This document shows positions 35,781-44,800 of a stretch of 64,000 nucleotides of DNA, piece by piece. The number at the start of each line of letters is the position of its first letter. Position 1 is the first letter of the stretch. The position numbers and the translations under genes are program-made. This DNA comes from G963662905 sp963662905 (GTDB lineage: Bacteria; Bacteroidota; Bacteroidia; Bacteroidales; WRLA01). The notes below the pieces were generated by a model, which had not been told where the DNA came from, did no database searches, and saw nothing but the letters and a program-made list of their open reading frames with translations. The stretch covers positions 248,001 to 312,000 of the forward strand of contig CAXXFD010000004.1 in assembly GCA_963662905.2 (NCBI GenBank), given 5' to 3'.

Positions 35781-36998
35781 ATGGGGGCAACTTTACGAAA
35801 AAATATTCCCGGACTGGAAGAAGCATTTAATGCATACCTAAAAGCTTTGGCGCAACGCGATTATGCTTTGGTAATTCAATTTTTTGCCGTTAAGTTCGGA
35901 GGTTTTGGTACCGGAACTGATGAATTTGCTCATGACATTGAAGGAGCCAAAGAAATGTACCGGCGCGAATTTGATCAGGCTCCGGATAAGTTAAATTTTG
36001 AAATACAGTGGATAAAAACCAATCAGTTTGCAGCGGATACCGGTGTGGTTTATGCCTTAACCAATATAAGCCTCAAGGTTGACGTCCATCCTTTTGTTTT
36101 TGAGGGCATAAGGCTTAGTACGGTTTTTCATCACACAAATGGATTGTGGAAGCTGGAACATATGCATCTGAGTGCACCTGCCGGCAGGCAGGAGGAAGGC
36201 GAAAGCGTACCGCTCAAAGAACTGGAAGAACGGAACCGCTTATTGGAAAAAACCGTTGAAGAACGCACGAACGACCTGCTGGAAAAACAAAACCTGCTGG
36301 AAAAAATGATCCAAAACAAAAACCGCATCTTTTCCATCATTGCGCACGATTTGCGCAGTCCTTTCAATTCCCTGCTTGGTTTAACGGAATTGCTCCAATT
36401 GGGCACGGATAACCTGAGCCGTATTGAAATCCAGAAAAGGCTACGCTTTATCAATACAAATGCCCGTAATATTTACCGAGTTGTAGAGAACTTACTGGAA
36501 TGGTCTATTGCCGATACCGGGAGCTTTAGTTATCGCCCACAGAGCTTCTCCCTCAAAAAATTATTTGATGATAATCTGGAAATTTTTCAAAATGAATCCG
36601 CCGCCAAAAATATCAGATTAAAATCCGGGCATAATAATTTGGTGATATTCGGGGATTTTACCATACTTGGAATTGTACTGCGCAATCTTATTCAAAACGC
36701 CATAAAATTCAGCCACAGAGGCGGCATCATAAATATTTCAGCCCAAAGAACAGAAAATCAAATCCAGATATCTGTCCAAGATCAGGGCATTGGTATGGAT
36801 AAAAACCTGATTGAAAAGATCTTCAACGAAGAGCACACGTTGTCAACGCTCGGCACAGAGCATGAAAAAGGAACAGGTTTGGGGCTAAACAGCTGCCTGA
36901 AACTTTTAAAAGTTCACAAAGGGCAACTAAAGATTGAAAGCGAACCAAATAAAGGAACCCTGGCTGAAATCATTATTGATCAACCAGGGCTCACATAG
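35781..36998 (+). CDS. Histidine kinase with N-terminal NTF2/SnoaL-like domain
   Basis: A 405-residue cytosolic kinase. Residues about 8-140 look like an NTF2/SnoaL-like fold ('LEEAFNAYLKALAQRDYALV', 'FHHTNGLWKLEHMHLS'), an unusual sensor with a small-molecule-binding pocket. A coiled coil (about 150-190) leads to HisKA with His in 'SIIAHDLRSPFNSL' and a HATPase domain ('NLIQNAIKFSHRG', 'DQGIGMDKNL', 'GTGLGLNSCLKLL'). No transmembrane segment, no linked response regulator. The ligand is unknown. Ends 13 bases before the convergent DUF349 gene. Confidence 0.83.
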   Translation: MGATLRKNIPGLEEAFNAYLKALAQRDYALVIQFFAVKFGGFGTGTDEFAHDIEGAKEMYRREFDQAPDKLNFEIQWIKTNQFAADTGVVYALTNISLKVDVHPFVFEGIRLSTVFHHTNGLWKLEHMHLSAPAGRQEEGESVPLKELEERNRLLEKTVEERTNDLLEKQNLLEKMIQNKNRIFSIIAHDLRSPFNSLLGLTELLQLGTDNLSRIEIQKRLRFINTNARNIYRVVENLLEWSIADTGSFSYRPQSFSLKKLFDDNLEIFQNESAAKNIRLKSGHNNLVIFGDFTILGIVLRNLIQNAIKFSHRGGIINISAQRTENQIQISVQDQGIGMDKNLIEKIFNEEHTLSTLGTEHEKGTGLGLNSCLKLLKVHKGQLKIESEPNKGTLAEIIIDQPGLT

Positions 36999-37011
36999 TC
37001 AATTCTTATTT

Positions 37012-39021
37012 CTAATTGTTTGAGGCTTCTTTTCTGAGGTAGCGCAAACGAGCCACCATAAGGTTCATTTCCTTTTTAGCAGCATTGATTTTCTTCTCAA
37101 ATTCTGCTTTCAGAATATTTGCATTTTTTGAATTGGCAAGGAAACCTATATTGTTTTCCCAAAGATTGATATCTTCCTGCATTTTAGAAATCTTATTATT
37201 AAGGAAGGTGATCTCTTTTTGCAGAACCCGACCCGCACCCGGGTTTTCCTTAATTTTATCAATCTTTTCCTTAAAGTCCATTGAATTCATCTCAATTGAA
37301 GAGATATTGAGCTTGTTCATTTGCTCATCAATAGCTTTTCTGTATTCCGTGCTAACCGATTCTTTCTCGTTAAAAGGCACATAACCTATGTCCATCCATT
37401 TGCGTTGGAAATCTTTCAAAACCTTCAGGTTTGCGATTTTATCATCACTGTAGTCAAAGGTTTTGATTTCTTCGATCAGTGCTTTTTTTGCTTGAAGATT
37501 CTCTTTTTCGTTATCGCGTTGCGATTTAAAATGCTGATCTTTAGCACTAAAAAAATCATCGCAGGCAGCACGGAAACGTTTCCAGATTTTGTCGGAATGC
37601 TTACGTGGCACCGGCCCTATCTTTTTCCATTCTTCCTGAAGTTTTATTAATGCACTGGTTGTTGCCTTCCAGTCAATGCTGTCTTTCAAAGCCTCGGCCT
37701 GGTTCACCAAATCGAGTTTCAGGTTGTAGTTATCCACCTGTTGCTCTTTGATCTTGCCAAAGAAATCTTTTTTGCCTGAAAAGAAAGTATCTAGGTAAGT
37801 CTTAAAACGTTCCCAAACCTCATCATTAACTTTGCGTGGGGCAGGACCGATGGTTTTCCAGATTTTAAGAAGCTCATTCACCTCATCAGTAGCCTTTTGC
37901 CATTGTTTAATGCTTTCCAGTTTCTGAGCAACAACTTCTTCGGCTTTTTCGCACAGGGCTTGTTTTGCTTCAAAATTGCTTTGCAGTTCATTATGAAGTT
38001 TCTCATAATGCTCACGACGGCGTTGGTTTATTTTATCTGTTGCCGCTTTAAAACGATCCCATACTTCATCTTTTTTATCTTGTGGCACAGGGCCTATGTC
38101 TTTCCACTCCTGATGGTACTGTTGAAGTGCTTTGAAAGACTTTGTAATGGAATTTTCGAGCAGCAGTTCTTCGGCTTTTTCACAAAGCTCGACTTTATTT
38201 TCGAGATTTTTTTTCAGGTCAAGGTCTTTGAGCTCTTTGCTGATTTTAACCTTGTCAAAAAACTTTTCAACAAGAAAATGATAATTTGCCCAAAGATCGG
38301 AAACTTCAGCCTTTGGCACCATACCAATTGTTTTCCATTGATCCTGAAGTTCTTTGAAATTATCGTATGTAGCTTTCAGGGTTTCATCCGATGAAATTAG
38401 ATCGCGCAGTTTTTCCAGGATATCCTTCTTTTTGCTCAGGTTATCCTGCTTTATTTTCTCCTGATCGGCCTGATACGACAATTTTTTTTCTTTGTAAAGT
38501 TCAAAGGTAGCACGGAATTTTTCTTCCAGGGGATCATCTTCCTTCTGGTAAGACTCTTTTTCTCCTCCCTCTTCCAGGTATTTCAAATAATGCTCCTGGT
38601 GTTCTTTCTTTGTTTTGCCAATGAAAGCTACTTTTATGAGTGCCACTTTGGTTTTAATTTTCAGGATGTCACCTTCTTCAATAAGCTCCTGAAGCCTTTC
38701 AACAAGTTCCTCACGCGTTTTTGATTCAAAATCTTCGTCGTCTTCCTCCTCAGAGCTATCATCCTCTTCAGAATCTTCATCGTCAGAATCTTCAACAAGT
38801 TGGTTTCCTGTTATACTATCGGCCTTTGCCGATTCTTCTACAGGCCCCTTTGGTTCTTCAATGGGGGTCTCTATTGTTTCCGTTTCTTCTGTGGATTCCT
38901 TTTCGGATGTTACATCTGCCTGGGCTTCAACATTTTCCTGGGTTTCTTCTGAAACCGGGTTCTTCGCCTGATTCTGCATATCTTCCTCAGGTTCCTGATT
39001 GGTAAGCTCTTTATTTTCCAT
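37012..39021 (-). CDS. DUF349 repeat protein with acidic N-terminus
   Basis: A 669-residue cytosolic helical protein. Residues 1-115 are Glu/Asp/Ser-rich and probably disordered. From about 170 on, five DUF349 units are visible by their W-x-x-[IM]-G-x-[VA]-P signature: 'DQWKTIGMVPKAE', 'QEWKDIGPVPQDK', 'KIWKTIGPAPRKV', 'EEWKKIGPVPRKH', 'RKWMDIGYVPFNE'. The C-terminal 90 residues form a coiled coil. No enzymatic role is known for the family in this phylum. The gene stands alone with its own candidate promoter and convergent neighbour. Confidence 0.87.
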   Translation of the reverse strand: MENKELTNQEPEEDMQNQAKNPVSEETQENVEAQADVTSEKESTEETETIETPIEEPKGPVEESAKADSITGNQLVEDSDDEDSEEDDSSEEEDDEDFESKTREELVERLQELIEEGDILKIKTKVALIKVAFIGKTKKEHQEHYLKYLEEGGEKESYQKEDDPLEEKFRATFELYKEKKLSYQADQEKIKQDNLSKKKDILEKLRDLISSDETLKATYDNFKELQDQWKTIGMVPKAEVSDLWANYHFLVEKFFDKVKISKELKDLDLKKNLENKVELCEKAEELLLENSITKSFKALQQYHQEWKDIGPVPQDKKDEVWDRFKAATDKINQRRREHYEKLHNELQSNFEAKQALCEKAEEVVAQKLESIKQWQKATDEVNELLKIWKTIGPAPRKVNDEVWERFKTYLDTFFSGKKDFFGKIKEQQVDNYNLKLDLVNQAEALKDSIDWKATTSALIKLQEEWKKIGPVPRKHSDKIWKRFRAACDDFFSAKDQHFKSQRDNEKENLQAKKALIEEIKTFDYSDDKIANLKVLKDFQRKWMDIGYVPFNEKESVSTEYRKAIDEQMNKLNISSIEMNSMDFKEKIDKIKENPGAGRVLQKEITFLNNKISKMQEDINLWENNIGFLANSKNANILKAEFEKKINAAKKEMNLMVARLRYLRKEASNN

Positions 39022-39123
39022 TGAAATAAAAGAAAGGTTAATACTAAAAATTAATTTGTGTTTCGATCTGTTCGGTTAAGACACATTTTACTGATTTCTA
39101 AGCCACTATTAGCTTAGGGACTG

Positions 39124-39131
39124 CAAAAATA
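39124..39131 (-). promoter_or_regulatory. Candidate -7 box for the DUF349 gene
   Basis: Minus-strand TATTTTTG followed by CAG is a strong match to the -7 consensus, about 100 bases upstream of the ATG at 39021. A conserved -33 TTTG is not seen. Confidence 0.45.
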
Positions 39132-39193
39132 AAAATTATCCCCTATTTACATAAGGTTTTCCATAAAATATCGCAACCAACTGACTGAAAATT

Positions 39194-39231
39194 AAAAAAG
39201 ACACCGGCATCGCGAATAGGACACCGGTATC
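39194..39231 (-). terminator. Rho-independent terminator after the aminotransferase gene
   Basis: On the minus strand GATACCGG and CCGGTGTC can pair over eight positions (one G-U), followed directly by six T residues. The two arms also form a 13-base direct repeat (39200-39212 and 39220-39232, one mismatch). It lies 9 bases past the aminotransferase stop. Confidence 0.65.
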
Positions 39232-39240
39232 GGTTTTACA

Positions 39241-40443
39241 TTATGCGAATTTCCTGCCCGGATAAACCTTTAAGGCTTCAGCAAGGCATTCCATTGATTT
39301 TTTCAGGTCTTCGGTATTCAGAACATAGCTGATGCGGACTTCGTTTTTGCCTGCCCCTTTGGTGGCATAAAACCCTGTGGCTGGAGCCATCATTACGGTT
39401 TGGTTTTCGTAATTAAAATCTTCGAGCAGCCATTGACAGAATTTATCGGCATCATCAATCGGGAGCGATGCCACAACATAAAATGCGCCTTTAGGGTTAG
39501 GGCAGAAAGCGCCTTCCATTTTATTGATTTCTTCAACAACCACATTCCTGCGCTTGAGATATTCATCCATAACCCCTTTGAAATATTCATCGGGAGTATT
39601 GAGCGCTGCTTCGGCGGCAACCTGGCCAAATGAAGGCGGGCTGAGACGTGCCTGGGCAAATTTCATGGCTGTTGCCATAACTTCTTTATTGCGGCAAATC
39701 ATGGCGCCAATGCGGAAACCACAGGCGCTGTAACGCTTCGAAACCGAATCGATCAAAATTACATTGTCTTCAATTCCTTCAAGGTTCATTACGCTATGGT
39801 GCTCATGGCCATCATAGCAAAATTCACGATAAACCTCATCGGCATAGAGGTAGAGGTCGTATTTCTGAACCAGCTGGCGAAGCACTTCAATTTCCTCTTT
39901 CGAATACAGGTATCCTGTAGGATTATTTGGGTTGCAAACCATAATCCCTTTTGTTTTGGGATTGATCACCTTTTCAAATTCCGAAATCGGCGGCAAAGCA
40001 AAACCATCTTTAATACTGGAAGGAATTGGACGAACTACCACTCCGGCATTTATAGCAAAGCCATTGTAATTGGCATAGAAGGGTTCCGGAATAATGATTT
40101 CATCACCCGGATCCATTGTAGATTGAAATGCAAATAAAATCGCTTCGGACGCGCCGGCTGCAATGATAATCTGATCGGGAGTAATATCAATCCCAACGCT
40201 CTTGTAGTAATCTACCAGTTTTTCACGGTATGATAAATTTCCCGCCGAATGGCTGTATGCAACAACCTGATCTTTATAATTGCGGATGGCATCAAGGGCA
40301 ACCTGTGGTGTAGGTATATCGGGTTGGCCGATGTTCAGGTGATAAACATGAACGCCACGTTTTTTGGCTGCTTCAGCAAAAGGAACCAGCTTACGGATTG
40401 GTGATGAGGGCATCATTGCGCCCTTCTGTGAAATTTTTGGCAT
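39241..40443 (-). CDS. Class I/II PLP-dependent aminotransferase (aspartate aminotransferase-like)
   Basis: A 400-residue fold-type I aminotransferase. Motifs: 'VYHLNIGQPDIPTPQVALDA' at the N-terminus (substrate-carboxylate Gly-x-Pro region), 'AAGASEAILFAF' (PLP phosphate contact), 'VCNPNNPTGYLYSKEE' with the conserved Asn, 'YADEVYREF' (Asp/Tyr binding the pyridine), Schiff-base Lys in 'DSVSKRYSACGFRIGAM' and a late Arg ('NEVRISYVLN') that binds the alpha-carboxylate. Aspartate is the likely amino donor, but aromatic or other amino acids are possible. Single gene with a terminator at each side. Confidence 0.88.
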   Translation of the reverse strand: MPKISQKGAMMPSSPIRKLVPFAEAAKKRGVHVYHLNIGQPDIPTPQVALDAIRNYKDQVVAYSHSAGNLSYREKLVDYYKSVGIDITPDQIIIAAGASEAILFAFQSTMDPGDEIIIPEPFYANYNGFAINAGVVVRPIPSSIKDGFALPPISEFEKVINPKTKGIMVCNPNNPTGYLYSKEEIEVLRQLVQKYDLYLYADEVYREFCYDGHEHHSVMNLEGIEDNVILIDSVSKRYSACGFRIGAMICRNKEVMATAMKFAQARLSPPSFGQVAAEAALNTPDEYFKGVMDEYLKRRNVVVEEINKMEGAFCPNPKGAFYVVASLPIDDADKFCQWLLEDFNYENQTVMMAPATGFYATKGAGKNEVRISYVLNTEDLKKSMECLAEALKVYPGRKFA

Positions 40444-40494
40444 ATAATAGCGTATTTTGAGACAACAAAAAAGGTCTGAAATTTATGTTCAAAA

Positions 40495-40520
40495 TAAAAA
40501 TCCCGGCCTAAAAACCGGGA
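40495..40520 (-). terminator. Rho-independent terminator after the second DUF1573 gene
   Basis: TCCCGG/CCGGGA stem with an 8-base loop; on the minus strand it is followed by a T-rich stretch. It lies between the DUF1573 stop (40568) and the aminotransferase start (40443). Confidence 0.7.
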
Positions 40521-40567
40521 CAAATTTTGCAATAATTTAATTATAAACCTAATTTTTTTAAGGCATC

Positions 40568-41029
40568 TTATTCAACACTTCCGGCAGCCTGATTTTTCTC
40601 AGGCATTGCATCCTGCGGCGGATTGATCACACTTCCTTTAATACGAAGAACCACGGGCGAATTTTTGGCATTTGAATAAACTGTGATGCTTTTGTTGATG
40701 ACCCCCAATCGGTTGGTGGCATACTTCACATAAATGGTGTCGCTTTGCCCGGGCAGAATTGGGTTGCGCGGCCATTTTGGAACAGTACAGCCACAGGAAC
40801 TACGCACATTGGAAAGGATCAATGGCTCTTTACCGGTGTTCTCAAAGGCAAAATAACTCTGACCGTCGCCGTTTTTGTAAATCGTACCATAATCCCATAC
40901 AGGTGTTCCGTTTGTGATCAATTGTTCGTCAAACTGGATCACCGGCGCAGTTTTGCTTTCTGCTGCCTCTTGTGCATAAGCACCAAAACCCATCATCGCA
41001 ATCGCAAGAATTAAAACAATTCGCTTCAT
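40568..41029 (-). CDS. DUF1573 secreted protein
   Basis: A 153-residue exported protein with a cleavable signal peptide (ends 'GFGAYAQ') and one DUF1573 domain: 'WDYGTIYKNGDGQSYFAFE', 'FENTGKEPLILS', 'SSCGCTVPKWPRNPI' and 'VKYATNRLGVINKSI'. Unlike its paralogue at 10362 it lacks a lipobox, so it should be periplasmic or secreted. The two proteins share the central motif and length. Function unknown. Confidence 0.87.
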   Translation of the reverse strand: MKRIVLILAIAMMGFGAYAQEAAESKTAPVIQFDEQLITNGTPVWDYGTIYKNGDGQSYFAFENTGKEPLILSNVRSSCGCTVPKWPRNPILPGQSDTIYVKYATNRLGVINKSITVYSNAKNSPVVLRIKGSVINPPQDAMPEKNQAAGSVE

Positions 41030-41139
41030 ATGTTTGTAATTTTAATGTTCGCCCAAAACAACAATTGCATCATAAGCTTCATGCAACTAATGTCCCGGAA
41101 ATTTAACTAAATTTTAAGTGCGTTTATATTAATATGTGG

Positions 41140-41172
41140 CAAATGTAACAAATCTGTTTGAATAAAATCAAA
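41140..41172 (-). promoter_or_regulatory. Candidate promoter of the second DUF1573 gene
   Basis: Minus-strand TTTG (41172-41169), a 21-base spacer, then TACATTTG (41147-41140) match both elements of the Bacteroidota consensus TTTG-N19-21-TAnnTTTG. The start codon lies about 110 bases downstream. Confidence 0.55.
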
Positions 41173-41276
41173 TAGCATCTTGAACAAATTACCAAACAGC
41201 TTAACTACAAAAACCATGCAAAACATTTTCGGCAGTACAATTTAATTTTTTTTAAATTAGCAAAAAACTAAAATAA

Positions 41277-41789
41277 ATGCGCATGAACTTAAGCAAACTT
41301 AGCATTCTCTGCACGATCGCCATCTTTATAGCCTCCTGCAATAACCCTCAAAAAACTACTGTGACACCACCACAAAAAACAGCACAGCTCAGCCGTCCCG
41401 ACTTTGTTATTTACCGGACAAAAGGAAATTATGATGAGTTGGTTGCCCTGCAGCTGAACGAAGAAAAAAACAAAATCGTTTCCTATCCGGCTGTCCGTGA
41501 TATTCAAAATGCCAAAATGCCTGAAAAACTGGCTGAGGGTTTCTTGCTCGACCGCAGGGGCATCAATAAAAATACGGCCTTTTTAGATTATACATATCAA
41601 GAATACAGCCGTTTAAGCAAAACCCCACCAACCGACAGCCTTTTTGTGCATATCAAAGATGCAGACCCTTTTGAAGTCATGTTTATCTGCCCTCAGGACA
41701 AAGCGCCAAATGATGATCTGCTCCATTTTTTCAATGAAGCAATCATCAACAAGCAAACCAAAGAGCTGTTTATTCAAGTTATTCCCTAA
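41277..41789 (+). CDS. Putative lipoprotein of unknown function
   Basis: A 170-residue predicted lipoprotein: short signal peptide with lipobox 'FIASC' near residue 21, a Thr/Pro/Gln-rich linker, then a small alpha/beta domain ('RPDFVIYRTKGNYDELVALQ', 'EGFLLDRRGINKNTAFLDYT', 'DPFEVMFICPQ'). I do not recognise the family. It starts at 41277 (an alternative Met lies two codons further). The stop is 16 bases before the SLC12-ATPase ATG, so it is probably an envelope partner of that transporter or of the MscS-like channel in the same operon. Confidence 0.7.
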   Translation: MRMNLSKLSILCTIAIFIASCNNPQKTTVTPPQKTAQLSRPDFVIYRTKGNYDELVALQLNEEKNKIVSYPAVRDIQNAKMPEKLAEGFLLDRRGINKNTAFLDYTYQEYSRLSKTPPTDSLFVHIKDADPFEVMFICPQDKAPNDDLLHFFNEAIINKQTKELFIQVIP

Positions 41790-41805
41790 ACCATAAAACA
41801 CGGAT

Positions 41806-44800
41806 ATGCCCGGAGCACCCAAAAAATTCAACACATTTGCCGGGGTTTTTACACCCTCCCTCCTGACAATTCTTGGCGTAATCATGTATATGCGCCTCGG
41901 TTGGGTTGTTGCCCAATCAGGATTGATTGCCGCAATAGCCATTATCGTAATTGCACACATTATTTCGGTTTCCACCGGGCTTAGCATTTCCAGCATTGCC
42001 ACTGACAAGAAAATTAAAACCGGAGGCATATATTATATGCTGTCGCGAAGCCTGGGACTTCCGATTGGTGGAGCCATCGGGATAACCCTTTTTGTGGGCA
42101 CGGCATTGAGCATTTCGCTATACATCATTGGTTTTTGCGAGAGTTTTCTGGGCATTGAAGCAATCCGTGATTTTCTGGGAATGGAAATCAGTGTCGATAA
42201 CTTCCGTATATTGGGGACAGCGGTCATTATCATTTTGGTCATTCTGGCGTTTATCAGCACTTCCCTGGCTCTAAAAACCCAGTTTTTTATCCTGATTGCC
42301 ATTGCGTTGTCTATAGTATCAGCAGCAACAGGGATGCTGACCGGCAAGGGAGGGATGCCCGAAGCAGCAGCAATCGCACCCTTTCGCGAGCATGTTCCTT
42401 TTGAGGTAATTTTTGCAATATTTTTCCCGGCTGTTACTGGGTTTACAGCCGGTGTGGCCATGTCGGGCGACCTCAAAAACCCCAAAAAATCCATCCCAAT
42501 GGGCACTATGCTCAGTATCGGCGTAGGGCTCCTGGTTTATGTCGGGCTGGCATTTGGGCTGGCCTATTATGTGGATCGTGAGCTGATGTTGAAAGACAAT
42601 AACTTCATGATGAAAATTGCCTGGTTCAGTCCGTTTTTGGTAGCCGGCATCTGGGGCGCTACATTATCATCGGCATTAGGCGGCATACTTGGAGGCCCAA
42701 GGATTTTACAGGCCATCAGCCGTGACAAAATCACACCCGGTATTTTTGGCAAAGGATACGGAGCCAATAACGAACCACGCAACGCATTGATTTTCACTTT
42801 TGTTTTGGCAGAAGCCGGCATCCTTATTGGCGAACTCGATGTTATTGCGCGCATTGTGTCCATGTTTTATATTGCAGCCTATGGTTTTATTAACCTGGCC
42901 TACACACTTGAAAGCTGGGCCAGTTCAGATTTTCGCCCTACATTTAAAATTCCGGTTTGGATTGGAATTCTTGGTTTTATTGCGAGCATCATCGTAATGT
43001 TCAAAATTGACACCCTCGCCATGTTTATGGCATTCATTTTCCTGGCGGGAATTTTCTTTATCCTGAAACGCAAGGAAATGAGCCTCGAATTTGGCGATGT
43101 ATGGCAAAGTGTGCGTGCATCTATTTTACGGACTGTGCTGCATAAAATGGACCGCAGCGGCCTGGAAGAACGCAACTGGAAACCCAATATCATGCTTTTT
43201 TCGGGAGGTTCAAAATCACGGAAGCACTTAGTCAGTTTCGGGAAACAACTTAGTGGCCGCCAGGGGTTTATATCAAATTTTGATTTAATCGAAAGAAAAG
43301 ATGAAGGCGTTTTCCCAAAACACGAACAAGCGCAAAAACCTGAAAAAGAAGAAGATACTGAAGGTGTTTTTACCCGGAAACACACCTGCACCAATATTTA
43401 TGACGGAATTGAAACCATTGCATCGACCTATGGTTTTGCCGGAGTAGAACCCAATACAGTATTACTCGGCTGGGCACGGCAATCGACCGATCCTTTGCGC
43501 TTTATTAAAATGCTGCGCAAACTCGATGATCTCGACCTGAACATCCTGATGGTGGATTACGACAAAAAGCGGGAGTTTGGGCAATATCAAAATATTGATA
43601 TCTGGTGGCGCGGTACAGGCCATAACGGCAACCTGGCCCTAACGCTGACCAAATTCCTACTGGCATCACCCTTGTGGCGCAACGCAAAATTACGGCTGCT
43701 TCTGGTAAATCCGGTGAACGAAGAACGCGACCACATCATCAGCAAGGCTCGTGAAGTGCTCAACAATATGCGCATGAATGCCGAAATAAAAGTACTGAAC
43801 AATCAAATTGAGCAAAAACCTTTCTACGAAATCATTGAATCCGAATCCACTTCCAGCGACTTGATATTCATGGGGTTGCCAGATATTATGGAAGGCAGTG
43901 AAAAAGACTTCATCAGGGAAACAAACCAGTTGTGCCAGAAAATCGGCACCGTTGTTTTGGTAAAAGCATCATCACGACATAAAAACCTGCAAATCGGGCT
44001 GGTAGAAGCCCCAACGGTCAAAACAAAAAAAATGCAGGCCGTTGCTTCATTGCAGGTGCAAATACCCGAGCTCAAAAAATCACGTTTTGAACGCCTCAAT
44101 ATTGCCGAAGAACTCGCACTGGCCGATTTGGATGAAAAACAGGAAAAAGCATTCCAGCTTTTCTTTAGCCCCTACCTCCTTCTTTTCCAGCAGATGAATA
44201 CGGAAATCCAAAGGCTATCGGGCAAAAGCCTTTCCTATCTGAACATTAAAACCCAACAAGGCGAAAGCGAAATAAACCGCTCATTTTTGAGACGCTTCCA
44301 TGCAAACCTGCTCAAAAAAATCAGCCAGATTATCAGCAGGCACAGTCAGGAAGAACTCGTACAATTCCAAAAATACTTTGAAGAGGCCGCAGCATTGCTC
44401 AGCAGCAGTTGCACACATCTACCCGCTTACTTTCCCCGAAAAATAAAATTCAATTACGATTTAGCTGAGCTGGAAATTAAAACCAATGACAACCGCTTCT
44501 TAACTTTTGAGAAAAATATACGCAAAACACTCATCAGCAAAGGATTATGGGTCAAAGGAAATGTTTTATCTGCCGAATTGGCCCAACAGCTGTTACCCGA
44601 TTCCTATGCCGATTTCCTGATGCGCACATACAAACGCTTTGGTTTTATTAATGTGCAGATCATTTTAGAATCGCGAAAAGCCATTCAGGAAATTTCCGCA
44701 TTGTTTACTAAGGCTTATCTCACAGATGACGATCAGAAAACAGATTTAGATTCACTGGAATCCAAAATCAGCCAAATTATAAACCAGCAAATAAACCTCA

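Noticed and set aside
42033..42863. Minus-strand frames inside the SLC12-ATPase gene
   Set aside because: Antisense to a well-supported long protein; Pro/Ala/Arg-rich shadows without motifs.
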